Part shown: piece after piece, positions 1-7,569 of the stretch
How the letters are laid out: the number at the start of each line of letters is the position of its first letter
How positions within the stretch are numbered: position 1 is the stretch's first letter
Origin: Hyphomicrobiaceae bacterium
GTDB lineage: Bacteria > Pseudomonadota > Alphaproteobacteria > Rhizobiales > Devosiaceae
Assembly: GCA_020638095.1 (NCBI GenBank)
Contig: JACKJF010000003.1
Location: 620,001-684,000, forward strand
Direction of reading: 5' to 3'
DNA length: 64,000 nucleotides
The notes under the pieces: generated by a model
Seen by the model: the letters and a program-made list of their open reading frames with translations, nothing else
Databases searched by the model: none
What the model was told of the DNA's origin: nothing
Position numbers and translations under genes: made by a program

Positions 1-420
1 GTCGCAACGGCTACCGCTGCAGCCGATGCCGACAAGCGCGCTTGGCGCATAAGGGCAGGCCATGCCGCCATTTTCCTCGGAAACCGGCGGCGCGGTAAAA
101 GTCTCGCCAACCCAGCGCACCGGATTGTAGCTCGGATCGAATATCGCCGCACTGTCGTTGCCGCTGTAATGGCATTCGACGCCGACATTATCGCAATTGT
201 CGCCCGAGCAGCTCAGCGCATAGGCGTACGAATTTCGCGGACAGACGATTGGCGGATATTCTTCGGACGTGGAGCCCACATAGCCCGGATTAGGGGTGTT
301 TTGCCCCAACGCCATCGTTGCCATCTGGAACACGGCTACCACGGCCGCGAGCGCGAACATGGCAGCCTTTTTCGCGGCGCGTCGCAATGCGCCGTACTCG
401 GTCTGACTTTGATGAGCCAT
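1..420 (-). CDS. Secreted cysteine-rich protein of unknown function (3' end outside window)
   Basis: The reading frame opens at an ATG at 418-420 and runs leftward off the window without a stop, giving 140 residues. A second ATG lies directly upstream (421-423), but the GGAGG-type ribosome site is 6 nt from the inner ATG and only 3 nt from the outer one. Residues 1-40 look like a signal peptide: basic start, then FALAAVVAVFQMATMALGQ. The rest has seven cysteines in two similar units of the form CP-x(9-11)-CSG-xx-CD, around residues 55-75 and 120-140, so the protein may be built from disulfide-stabilised repeats. I recognise no family. It lies next to another exported protein on the same strand. 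Confidence 0.55.
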   Translation of the reverse strand, partial: MAHQSQTEYGALRRAAKKAAMFALAAVVAVFQMATMALGQNTPNPGYVGSTSEEYPPIVCPRNSYAYALSCSGDNCDNVGVECHYSGNDSAAIFDPSYNPVRWVGETFTAPPVSEENGGMACPYAPSALVGIGCSGSRCD

Positions 421-627
421 CATGCCCCTCCCTTCTCTGGTGGAAGGGCATATTCCGGTTTCGGCACCTCATGCCTCCACCTGCCTTTTCAGTTTCGCGC
501 AGACACTGCCGCGCGCCTTGATCCATCGCAAACTGGCCGCAGAGTCGGGACCTACAGCAGGTCACGAGATCTCAGAGGCCTTGGGGCAGCGCGATTGGAA
601 GTGCGATACAGAATCCGAGCGGACCTC

Positions 628-1455
628 TCAGCCCTGGCCGCCCTCGGCGAAGTAATTGACGATTTCCGCCGCGTAGAGGCCGGCAAATTCGTAGCAGAAG
701 GTCAGCTGCCGGTCCTCGGGGCTCCAGAAGGCGTTTTCCTCGCCGCAATTGGTCGCGACCATTCTGATCCCGTCGTCGAGCTTGACATAGGTGCTGACGA
801 GATTGGCAACCGTTTCGAGCACCTGGGCCTCCCGCAGCAGGCCGGCCCAGGCCTCGTTCTCCGGCGATGGCGGGTCATAGCTGATGTCGAAGCGGGTAGG
901 CGTCTGCCCCTCGCCAAGCTCGGCATCGGCCAGAACCGCCTCCCAGCTGTCGGCCGCCTGCTGGTATTCGTCGGCGCAACGGTCGCGCCTTTCGGCGGGA
1001 AACTCGATCTCGTCGGCAAACTCGGCGAAATAGTCGGGCGCAGCGCCGGTCGCCATGCAGACGATCGTATAGGCGCGCTGGTCGTTGAGCGAATGCTCGT
1101 CCATCAGGTCGCTGTCGGTGATGTCCTGGCCGTTCTGCATCAGGAACCAGCCGCCCGCCGCATCCATGATCGCCTGGTCGAATTCGTCCGTGTCCGATTC
1201 GAGCATGATCACCGAGGCGAGATTGTCGACCGCATCCTCTTCCTTGCCGAGCACCGGCAGGCCGAGTTCGGAAATCAGCATGTGCCCCGCCTCGTGCATG
1301 GTGATGTAAAGGGCATTGTCGACCACGAATTGCCGCGCCTCCGCCATCTGCTCGTCGCTGAGCTGGCTCGCATCGGCCTGCGCCAGGGCCGGCCCGGCCG
1401 CGGCCATGGCGCTACACACCAAGGCGCATCGCGTCAGATTGCGGATGAATGTCAT
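628..1455 (-). CDS. DUF4344 family putative exported metallopeptidase
   Basis: A 275-residue protein with a signal peptide ending near AGPALAQA. An HEAGH zinc-binding motif at residues 54-58 is followed about 15 residues later by an acidic EEDAVDNLAS segment that can supply the third ligand, the layout of DUF4344 proteins (zincin-like peptidases of unknown substrate). The ATG at 1455 is preferred over an earlier in-frame start because it is preceded by a G-rich ribosome site and places the signal peptide at the N-terminus. The family has no firmly assigned substrate; a periplasmic role is inferred from the export signal. The gene stands alone, with 207 bp to the next coding region. Confidence 0.75.
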   Translation of the reverse strand: MTFIRNLTRCALVCSAMAAAGPALAQADASQLSDEQMAEARQFVVDNALYITMHEAGHMLISELGLPVLGKEEDAVDNLASVIMLESDTDEFDQAIMDAAGGWFLMQNGQDITDSDLMDEHSLNDQRAYTIVCMATGAAPDYFAEFADEIEFPAERRDRCADEYQQAADSWEAVLADAELGEGQTPTRFDISYDPPSPENEAWAGLLREAQVLETVANLVSTYVKLDDGIRMVATNCGEENAFWSPEDRQLTFCYEFAGLYAAEIVNYFAEGGQG

Positions 1456-1492
1456 TTGTCCCCCCCCAAGGATTGTGCGAGGCACATATTCG

Positions 1493-1604
1493 CAGAATTC
1501 GAATGGCCGCAAAAGCGGGATTCAGCCGGCGCACATCGGTCCGTCCTTGCGCCGCCCAGGCCATGGCCCCGGAACTGCAGGATGGGTCGGTGATTCGAAT
1601 TCTG
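1493..1604. repeat. 12-bp perfect inverted repeat flanking a smaller hairpin
   Basis: CAGAATTCGAAT at 1493-1504 is exactly complementary to ATTCGAATTCTG at 1593-1604, 88 nt apart. Inside lies a second inverted pair, CGGCGCA at 1527-1533 and TGCGCCG at 1548-1554. The structure sits just upstream of the DUF4344 gene, so it could be part of that gene's leader or an operator. Function unknown. Confidence 0.45.
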
Positions 1605-1670
1605 TTTCTATCTCAGTCGAATACCCCATCTGGATGATCGACAGGCAAGCGTTGGCGGCGTCATCCTTTG

Positions 1671-1860
1671 GCCGGCGCTCCTCCCTGAGAGCGAGTGAGG
1701 ACGCCCGGGAGCCGCCGCCCCGCCGGCGCTCCCGCAGGCGAATTCTTGAGTTCAGGACGCGGTAGACCCTGAACCCGTGCCGGTTGTTCCCGAATATGGG
1801 TGCGCCGGCACGGTCGCCTTGCGCGCAACCTGCCAAATCTCCTCCCCGCGCGGCGATTTG
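1671..1860 (+). ncRNA. Candidate structured non-coding element with anti-Shine-Dalgarno loops
   Basis: This 575-bp gap between divergent genes has no convincing ORF but has a run of hairpins. They are CGCTC/GAGCG (1676-1693), GTTCAGG/CCTGAAC (1750-1774), immediately followed by CCGTGCCGG/CCGGCACGG (1775-1813), and CAAATC/GATTTG (1834-1860). The first and last loops carry CTCCTCCC-like motifs, complementary to ribosome binding sites, as seen in alphaproteobacterial sRNAs with CUCCUCCC loops. An 11-bp direct repeat (GCCGGCGCTCC at 1671 and 1722) is also present. I see no clear terminator U-run, so the boundaries, and the claim that it is an RNA, are tentative. Confidence 0.25.
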
Positions 1861-2030
1861 CCCCCGCCGAAAGCCTTGCGCAAGCGGTTCAAATGCTTGC
1901 CAAAACCTTAGCAAGTGTGGTTAACCAAGTCTGAACAATCCGCTTGGCGTGCGCGCCGGGCTGTTTAGGGTGCGCCTCGAAGCCGGACCAGAGCCGGCAA
2001 GAGGCAAATCGAAAGCAGGCAAAGTCGGGG

Positions 2031-2873
2031 ATGCGGGGGCAGGTGAACGCATCACAGCGAAGCGCATTTGTGCTGAAGGTGGCCATGCAGATGGCGATCG
2101 GCCTTTTTGCCGCCTATATCGGCATCATGGCCATCACCCCGGCCCATGCGGCCGACCCGGCGGTCCGTCCCGATATCGCCCTTCTGACCGAACAAACCTT
2201 TGCCGCCGTCAACGCCGGCACCACCCAGGTGGCGCTGACGCCGGAGCTCTTGTCCAACTACATCGCCAACCGGCCATCCGCGCATCTGAGCAACGCCGCC
2301 CTCGATCAGGCCAATGCGCTCGCCACCGGCATCTTCACGCCGGCCTCGATCGAAATGCCGCCGATGCCGCGCGAGAAGGCGCTGACCGAACAGTTCCTGC
2401 AGAATTACGTCGCGACCACCTATGTGCCGACGGATGAACTGCTGGAAAAGGCCCAGCATGAACGTACCTGTCTTGCCGAGGCGATCTACCATGAAGCACG
2501 CGGCGAACCGGAAGCAGGGCAGTGGGCCGTCGCCCAGGTCATCCTCAACCGGGTCAATTCAAGCCGCTACCCGTCGACCATTTGCGGCGTCGTTTTCCAG
2601 AACGCCAACAGTGGCCATGGCTGCCAGTTCTCGTTCGCCTGCGACGGTGCGCCCGATGGCGGCGGCATCGGCAATGTCATTGTCCGCGAAAGCTGGGTGA
2701 AGGCCAACCTCATCGCCAAGGCCGCCTACGATCTCTATGTCCACGACGAATTGCAGCCGGTCCTGCCGGCCTCGGTCATGTTCTATCACAATGACAGCGT
2801 CAATCCGGGCTGGGCGAGTTCCATGCGCCGCGTCGCAAGCATTGGCGACCACGTCTTTTATTCCGCGCGCTGA
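2031..2873 (+). CDS. SleB/CwlJ-type cell wall hydrolase
   Basis: A 280-residue protein with an N-terminal hydrophobic export segment (AIGLFAAYIGIMAITPAHA). Its C-terminal half matches the Hydrolase_2 (SleB) domain. The signature is EAIYHEARGE, whose first glutamate is the presumed catalytic residue, followed by QWAVAQVILNRV and YPSTICGVVFQ; the domain ends near GDHVFYSAR. The family cleaves peptidoglycan glycan strands in the periplasm. I chose the ATG at 2031 because it puts the signal peptide near the N-terminus; an ATG at 2085 would cut into it. It is a single gene, with the chvI operon starting 137 bp downstream. Confidence 0.8.
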   Translation: MRGQVNASQRSAFVLKVAMQMAIGLFAAYIGIMAITPAHAADPAVRPDIALLTEQTFAAVNAGTTQVALTPELLSNYIANRPSAHLSNAALDQANALATGIFTPASIEMPPMPREKALTEQFLQNYVATTYVPTDELLEKAQHERTCLAEAIYHEARGEPEAGQWAVAQVILNRVNSSRYPSTICGVVFQNANSGHGCQFSFACDGAPDGGGIGNVIVRESWVKANLIAKAAYDLYVHDELQPVLPASVMFYHNDSVNPGWASSMRRVASIGDHVFYSAR

Positions 2874-3010
2874 GCGACGCTGCCCGCACCGGCCCGACTC
2901 TTGCTCTGGCCATAATTTGCGCGCATTTTGAAGGCCTCAACCGAACCTCGCCGCTCTTGCAAAAGGAGATGCGGCGCATCACGTGTTGACGAACCGAGTG
3001 GGGACGCCCG

Positions 3011-3757
3011 ATGCCGAGAATTGCCCTGGTCGACGATGACCGCAACATTCTGACCTCCGTCTCCCTGGCGCTCGAGGCCGAGGGCTATGCCGTCCAGACC
3101 TATACGGACGGTGCGTCGGGACTCGAAGGGCTGAGCCAGAACGAGCCGGATCTCGCCATCCTCGACATCAAGATGCCGCGCATGGATGGCATGGAACTGC
3201 TTCGCCGTCTTCGGCAGAAGTCGAACCTGCCGGTCATTTTCCTCACCTCAAAGGACGAGGAGATCGACGAGCTTTTCGGCCTGAAGATGGGCGCTGACGA
3301 CTTCATCAAGAAGCCCTTTTCCCAGCGCCTGCTGGTCGAACGGGTCAAGTCGATCCTGCGGCGTGCCCAGGCCCAGCTGCGCGATGCCGCGCCGGCATCG
3401 GGTCCCGCGATTGTCAATGGCGGCGGCGCCGAAACCGCAACCGCGACCAAGGGCACGGTTCTGGAGCGCGGCGCCCTGGTGATGGACGAGGAGCGCCACA
3501 CCTGCACCTGGAAAGGGCAGCACGTGACGCTGACCGTCACCGAATTCCTCATTCTCCAGTCGCTCGCCCATCGCCCCGGCGTCGTCAAGAGCCGCAACGC
3601 GCTGATGGACGCCGCCTATGACGACCAGGTCTATGTTGACGACCGGACCATCGACAGCCACATCAAGCGCCTGAGAAAGAAGTTCAAGCTGGTCGACGAC
3701 AGTTTCGAAATGATCGAAACACTTTACGGCGTCGGCTATCGCTTCAAGGAGCAATAA
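3011..3757 (+). CDS. chvI: ChvI response regulator of the ChvG-ChvI envelope/acid stress system
   Basis: A 248-residue OmpR-class regulator. The receiver domain (1-125) has the acidic pocket VDDD near residue 8, phospho-acceptor Asp52 in [13 protein letters not shown], and the conserved Lys in FIKKPFS. A winged-helix DNA-binding domain ends with [10 protein letters not shown]. In rhizobia and relatives ChvI controls envelope, exopolysaccharide and acid responses. The strict pairing with ChvG and the downstream hprK/PTS genes is the usual alphaproteobacterial order. Its last codons contain the AAGGAG ribosome site of chvG, so the two are probably translationally coupled. Confidence 0.93.
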   Translation: MPRIALVDDDRNILTSVSLALEAEGYAVQTYTDGASGLEGLSQNEPDLAILDIKMPRMDGMELLRRLRQKSNLPVIFLTSKDEEIDELFGLKMGADDFIKKPFSQRLLVERVKSILRRAQAQLRDAAPASGPAIVNGGGAETATATKGTVLERGALVMDEERHTCTWKGQHVTLTVTEFLILQSLAHRPGVVKSRNALMDAAYDDQVYVDDRTIDSHIKRLRKKFKLVDDSFEMIETLYGVGYRFKEQ

Positions 3758-3761
3758 CATC
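3746..3761 (+). promoter_or_regulatory. Ribosome binding site and apparent ATC start codon of chvG
   Basis: AAGGAG at 3746-3751 is followed by a 7-nt spacer, which includes the chvI stop codon, and then ATC at 3759. The chvG frame has a stop at 3711-3713 and no ATG, GTG or TTG from there until codon 218, well past the first membrane segment. ATC is therefore the only well-placed initiation codon. Confidence 0.6.
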
Positions 3762-5567
3762 CTCGACCGGGCCGGCAGCGACGCGCTTCAGCCGGCCGCC
3801 CCCGCGGCGGCCGAGGCCGAGTCTGCCCCGCATTCCGACGAAGAGCATGATGGCTCTGCGCCGGTCGCAAAGCCGCAAGGCCCTTTCGGTTGGGTCCGGA
3901 AGGGTGCCCGCCGCATCTGGCGCACCATCGAGCTCGCCCTCTTTTCGAGCCTCATCCGCCGCATCGTCGCCATCAATCTCGCCGGGCTCATCATCCTCGT
4001 CGTCGGCATTCTCTATTTCAACCAGTGGCGTGAAGGGCTGATCGAGGCGCGGGTTCAATCCCTGCGCGTCCAGGGCGAAATCATCGCCGCCGCCGTTGCC
4101 GCCTCCGCAACCGTCGACAGCAATGTCATCAGCGTCAATCCCGACCGGCTGCTGGAACTGCAGGGCAACGCTCCGCTCTCGCCGCTGAGCTTCTTCGACC
4201 CGGCCCTCGAATTCCCGATCAACCCCGAACGGGTCGCCCCGCTGCTGCGCAACCTTGTCTCGCCCACCAAGACCCGGGCCCGCATTTACGACAAGGACGG
4301 TCTGCTGATCCTTGATTCCAACTCGATTTACATCTCTGGCGAGGTCCTGCGCACCCAGAAGGCCGCTCCCGCCGCCAAGCCGCTCTGGGAAGAGTGGTGG
4401 GATCGCTTCATGACCTTCATGCCCGGCGACCGCTTTCCGGTCTACCAGGAATATGCCTCCGACGAGGGGCGGAAATATCCCGAAGTCGCTGCCGCCCTCA
4501 GCGGCGCGCCCGCCGATATCGTTCGCGTCGACGGCGCCGGGGATCTGATCGTTTCGGTCGCCGTGCCGGTGCAGCGCCTCCGCGCCACGGTCGGGGCCTT
4601 GCTCCTGTCGACCGAGCCCGGGGAGATCGACGCCATTGTAGCCCAGGAGCGCGCGAGCGTGTTGCGCATTGCCCTCGTCGCCGTGGCGGTGACGCTTGGT
4701 CTCGCCCTTTTCACCGCCTCGACCATCGCTGGCCCGATGCGCCGGCTGAGTGCTGCTGCCGACGAAGTCGAAGCCTCGATGAGCGCCCACACCCAGATCC
4801 CCGATTTTACCGGCCGCAGTGACGAAATCGGCCACCTGTCGCGTTCGTTCCGCGCCATGACCGCGGCCCTCTTCGGCCGCATCCATGCCATCGAGAGCTT
4901 TGCCGCCGACGTCGCCCATGAACTCAAGAACCCGCTGACCTCGCTCCGCAGCGCCGTCGAAACCCTGCCACTGGTCAAGAACGCCCGTGACCGCGACCGG
5001 CTGACCGAAATCATCAAGCACGACGTCCAGCGTCTCGACCGGCTGATTTCGGATATTTCCAACGCCTCCCGCCTCGATGCCGAACTGGCCCGCGACGCGA
5101 CCGAAATCTTCGATCTCGCAGACATCGTTGCGGCCATGGTCTCGATGCAGACCGACCCCGCCGCGACCCGCAACATCACCGTTCGCGTTGTTCGCGACAA
5201 GGCCGGGGAATATCCGGTGCGCGGACACGACAGCCGCCTTGCCCAGGTGGTGACCAACCTGATCGACAATGCTGTGTCCTTCTCACCCGAAGGGGGCACG
5301 GTGACGCTGAGGCTGGCGCGCAAGGACGCCAACGCCGTTCTGACGGTCAGCGACGAGGGCCAGGGCATAAAGGGCGATACCGCCCGCATCTTCGAACGTT
5401 TCTACACCGACCGGCCCGAGTCCGAGCATTTCGGCGACCATTCCGGGCTGGGCCTGTCGATCTCGAGACAGATCGTCGAGGCCCACAAGGGCACGATCGG
5501 CGCCGCCAACCGCACCGACCGGTCCGGTGCGATCTTCACCGTCACCCTGCCGCTGGCGCGCGCGTGA
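3759..5567 (+). CDS. chvG: ChvG membrane sensor histidine kinase
   Basis: A 602-residue kinase if started at ATC 3759. It has an acidic and Ala/Pro-rich cytoplasmic N-terminus, a first TM at about 68-88 (IVAINLAGLIILVVGILYF), a periplasmic sensor region, a second TM at about 303-323, HAMP, the H-box AADVAHELKNPLTSLR with His387, and a HATPase domain with N (LIDNAVSFS) and G (DEGQGI, GLGLSI) boxes. The segment after TM1, RVQSLRVQGEIIAAAVAASA, is typical of ChvG, so the coding region must begin well before the first in-frame ATG (4410). It signals to ChvI. The stop overlaps the hprK start by four bases (GTGA). Confidence 0.88.
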   Translation: MLDRAGSDALQPAAPAAAEAESAPHSDEEHDGSAPVAKPQGPFGWVRKGARRIWRTIELALFSSLIRRIVAINLAGLIILVVGILYFNQWREGLIEARVQSLRVQGEIIAAAVAASATVDSNVISVNPDRLLELQGNAPLSPLSFFDPALEFPINPERVAPLLRNLVSPTKTRARIYDKDGLLILDSNSIYISGEVLRTQKAAPAAKPLWEEWWDRFMTFMPGDRFPVYQEYASDEGRKYPEVAAALSGAPADIVRVDGAGDLIVSVAVPVQRLRATVGALLLSTEPGEIDAIVAQERASVLRIALVAVAVTLGLALFTASTIAGPMRRLSAAADEVEASMSAHTQIPDFTGRSDEIGHLSRSFRAMTAALFGRIHAIESFAADVAHELKNPLTSLRSAVETLPLVKNARDRDRLTEIIKHDVQRLDRLISDISNASRLDAELARDATEIFDLADIVAAMVSMQTDPAATRNITVRVVRDKAGEYPVRGHDSRLAQVVTNLIDNAVSFSPEGGTVTLRLARKDANAVLTVSDEGQGIKGDTARIFERFYTDRPESEHFGDHSGLGLSISRQIVEAHKGTIGAANRTDRSGAIFTVTLPLARA

Positions 5568-6052
5568 CGAAAGGTCCAGAACCGGTCCTTGCCGTTCATG
5601 CGACCGGCCTCGTCTTCGAGGGCAGGGGCCTGTTGCTGCGCGGCCCGAGCGGTTCGGGCAAGAGTCTTCTGGCGCTCTATCTGCTCGAAATCGCCGAACC
5701 CTCGATCGGCCCGTCAGCACTCGTTGCCGACGATCTCCTGCACGTTTCGGTCGAAAACGATGGCCTCGTTTTTCAGTCCCCTGAAGCCAATCGCGGGCTG
5801 GTCGAACTGCGGTTTTTCGGGCTCGTCCAGCGCCCATGGATCGAGCGTTCGCGGCTCGATCTGGTCGTTGACTTCGTTGCCGATCTGCCGCGACAGCCGC
5901 TGCCTGAGGATCAAAGAACCCGTCTTCTCGATCACGCCGTGCCGCGCGTCGCACTCAGGGGCCATCCGGCGCTCGACCTGGCCCATCAGGCCCTCCTCGT
6001 CCGCGCCGCCCTGGCCGATCTCGACCGTGATCTTGTCAAGTCTGGTCACTAG
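5564..6052 (+). CDS. hprK: Short alphaproteobacterial HPr kinase/phosphorylase
   Basis: A 162-residue protein with a Walker A GPSGSGKS at residues 27-34 and the acidic PDD-like loop VADDLLHV. It corresponds to the C-terminal catalytic domain only of Gram-positive HprK, the usual form in alphaproteobacteria. It starts at GTG, coupled to chvG by a GTGA overlap. It probably phosphorylates the downstream HPr on serine, linking PTS phosphorylation state to the ChvG/ChvI signal; that link is inferred from context. Confidence 0.85.
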   Translation: MTKGPEPVLAVHATGLVFEGRGLLLRGPSGSGKSLLALYLLEIAEPSIGPSALVADDLLHVSVENDGLVFQSPEANRGLVELRFFGLVQRPWIERSRLDLVVDFVADLPRQPLPEDQRTRLLDHAVPRVALRGHPALDLAHQALLVRAALADLDRDLVKSGH

Positions 6053-6154
6053 CCCGAAATGCGGGGATAGGGCTTCAATCCGCTCTTGCATTTGCGCCGC
6101 AGGACGGCGCAAGTTGCCCAAAACAAACGACCCGCACCTAAAAGGAGGTGTGAG

Positions 6155-6556
6155 ATGATCGGAATGGTGCTTGTCACCCACGGCCGCCTCGCGGTCGAGT
6201 TCAAGTCGGCCCTCGAACATGTGGTCGGTCCCCAGGAACAGTGCGAAACCGTCTGCATCGGGCCCGATGACGACATGGAAGAGCGCCGGCAGAACATTCT
6301 CGACGCGGTCCATGAGGCCGATAGCGGCGAGGGCGTCGTAATCCTCACCGACATGTTCGGCGGCACGCCCTCCAACCTCGCCATTTCGGTCATGGAGGGC
6401 CTGAGCGTTGAAGTCATCGCCGGGGTCAATCTCCCGATGCTGGTCAAGCTCGCAAGGGTCCGCAATGACGTGACCATGCGCGACGCGGTACGCGAAGCGC
6501 AGGACGCCGGACGCAAATATATCAACGTCGCCAATGATGTGCTGGGCACCGGCTGA
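6155..6556 (+). CDS. Mannose-family PTS EIIA component (regulatory)
   Basis: A 133-residue EIIA-Man domain with the phospho-acceptor His9 in LVTHGRLA and the conserved DMFGGTPSN. The start is fixed by an almost perfect ribosome site, AAAGGAGGTG, five nt before the ATG. No EIIB/EIIC sugar permease is nearby, so this is likely part of the incomplete regulatory PTS common in alphaproteobacteria, accepting phosphate from HPr rather than transporting sugar. It lies six bp upstream of the HPr gene. Confidence 0.87.
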   Translation: MIGMVLVTHGRLAVEFKSALEHVVGPQEQCETVCIGPDDDMEERRQNILDAVHEADSGEGVVILTDMFGGTPSNLAISVMEGLSVEVIAGVNLPMLVKLARVRNDVTMRDAVREAQDAGRKYINVANDVLGTG

Positions 6557-6561
6557 GTCTG

Positions 6562-6885
6562 ATGGACCAGCCTGAATCCACCAATCCCGCCCACGCGCTC
6601 GCGCAGCGCATGCGCATCTGCAATCGGCGCGGCCTGCACGCCCGCGCGTCCGCTCGTTTCGTGCGCACCTCCGAACAGTTTGACGCCGAGATTTCGGTTA
6701 CCCACAATGGGGTCACCGTCGGCGGCACCTCGATCATGGGATTGATGATGCTCGCGGCAGGGCCCGGCAGCCACATTTTGGTGCGTGCGACCGGCAAGCA
6801 GGCGCGCGAGGCGCTGGAAGCCCTTTCCGATCTCGTCGATTGCGGCTTCGACGAGGACAGCGAAGCGGGTGGTGAAGAGCAATGA
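6562..6885 (+). CDS. ptsH: HPr-family phosphocarrier protein
   Basis: A 107-residue HPr/NPr. Active-site His26 lies in NRRGLHARASA and the regulatory serine is Ser57 in GTSIMGLMML, the site HprK would modify. It has a short N-terminal extension and an acidic C-terminal tail (DEDSEAGGEE). It is probably co-transcribed with hprK and the EIIA gene. Together with PtsN, encoded 47 kb away, it would form the nitrogen/regulatory PTS. Confidence 0.88.
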   Translation: MDQPESTNPAHALAQRMRICNRRGLHARASARFVRTSEQFDAEISVTHNGVTVGGTSIMGLMMLAAGPGSHILVRATGKQAREALEALSDLVDCGFDEDSEAGGEEQ

Positions 6886-6907
6886 TTGCCGTGGAGGCCG
6901 AGGCCGG

Positions 6908-7432
6908 ATGTTTCGCATCGTCACCATCGTTATTGGCCTGATCTGCGGCGGGGTCCTGTCCCAGTTCCCCGAATTCGCCCAGCAATACGAGCAGCGCCTC
7001 GGCGGCGCGGTCGATGAGCTCACCAGAATGGTGGCGGAGTTCGATGCCAGTGCCACCCGGGCGGGTATGGATCGCGAAACCGCGCTTGCCGAATACGACA
7101 AAACCGGACAGACCTTCTTCGCCGATCGCGGCACCGACATGCGCAACGTCATTTCGCGGCAGGAAAGGCTGTCGGATCATCTGGCGAGTCTTCAGGACCA
7201 GTCGCCCCTGACCAGGGTCGCCAACTTCGCCAGCTATTTCGATGCGGGCATTGCCGGTCGGGCGCTCGAAGCCTTTCGACCGGCCATCCCGGTCACGATC
7301 GAGGGCCTTATCTATGCCGGAGCGGGTTTTCTCATCGGCCTGGGCCTCAGCTTTGGCGGCCGGGCTGGCATGCGCCGATTGCGCCGCCGCCGGGCCGAAC
7401 CTGCCACGTCGGGTCAGATGCGGTCACGCTAG
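6908..7432 (+). CDS. DUF2937 family membrane protein
   Basis: A 174-residue protein with a hydrophobic N-terminus (FRIVTIVIGLICGGVL), a charged middle region beginning FPEFAQQYEQRLGGAVDEL, and a C-terminal membrane helix (GLIYAGAGFLIGLGLSF) before an Arg-rich tail. This matches DUF2937, a family without a known function. The start at 6908 follows the HPr stop by 22 bp, so it may be read as the last gene of the PTS operon. The ribosome site is weak. Confidence 0.7.
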   Translation: MFRIVTIVIGLICGGVLSQFPEFAQQYEQRLGGAVDELTRMVAEFDASATRAGMDRETALAEYDKTGQTFFADRGTDMRNVISRQERLSDHLASLQDQSPLTRVANFASYFDAGIAGRALEAFRPAIPVTIEGLIYAGAGFLIGLGLSFGGRAGMRRLRRRRAEPATSGQMRSR

Positions 7433-7464
7433 GCGGCCGCAAAACAGGCCGTTTCAAATCTAGA

Positions 7465-7486
7465 GACATAAAGCTTTCTTTATATC
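7465..7486. promoter_or_regulatory. Palindromic operator upstream of ahcY (SahR-like)
   Basis: ATAAAG-CTTT-CTTTAT at 7468-7483 is a perfect inverted repeat with a 4-nt centre; G7465/C7486 and A7466/T7485 extend it. It lies directly before the putative -35 element. From memory, ArsR-family SahR regulators bind ATAAAG-type palindromes before ahcY and methionine-cycle genes in alphaproteobacteria; the regulator itself is not in this window. Confidence 0.45.
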
Positions 7487-7489
7487 CTA

Positions 7490-7518
7490 TTGTTTAGCTG
7501 GGGCCGATTGCCTATAGT
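7490..7518 (+). promoter_or_regulatory. Putative sigma-70-type promoter of ahcY
   Basis: TTGTTT (7490-7495) and TATAGT (7513-7518) are separated by 17 bp, just downstream of the ATAAAG palindrome and about 50 bp before the ahcY start. Confidence 0.4.
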
Positions 7519-7530
7519 CCCGCCAATTTT

Positions 7531-7548
7531 GGCGCCCCGCCGGGCGCC
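7531..7548 (+). other. GC-rich hairpin in the ahcY leader
   Basis: GGCGCCC and GGGCGCC pair perfectly around a CGCC loop in the short 5' leader. There is no U-run after it. The leader is too short for a classical SAH riboswitch, so the role is unclear. Confidence 0.35.
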
Positions 7549-7569
7549 CGGACCCATCCGGAGAAATTC

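Noticed and set aside
1911..1926. A possible CtrA box (TTAG...TTAACC) before the SleB gene
   Set aside because: The spacing between halves is nine, not seven, and the left half is imperfect; only a half-site is supported.
3744..5228. A 494-codon open frame on the minus strand
   Set aside because: Antisense to chvG; it shows no family pattern and is explained by GC-rich third positions.
7519..7569. A possible SAH riboswitch before ahcY
   Set aside because: The leader is only about 45-50 nt and forms one simple hairpin, too short for the known SAH riboswitch structure.
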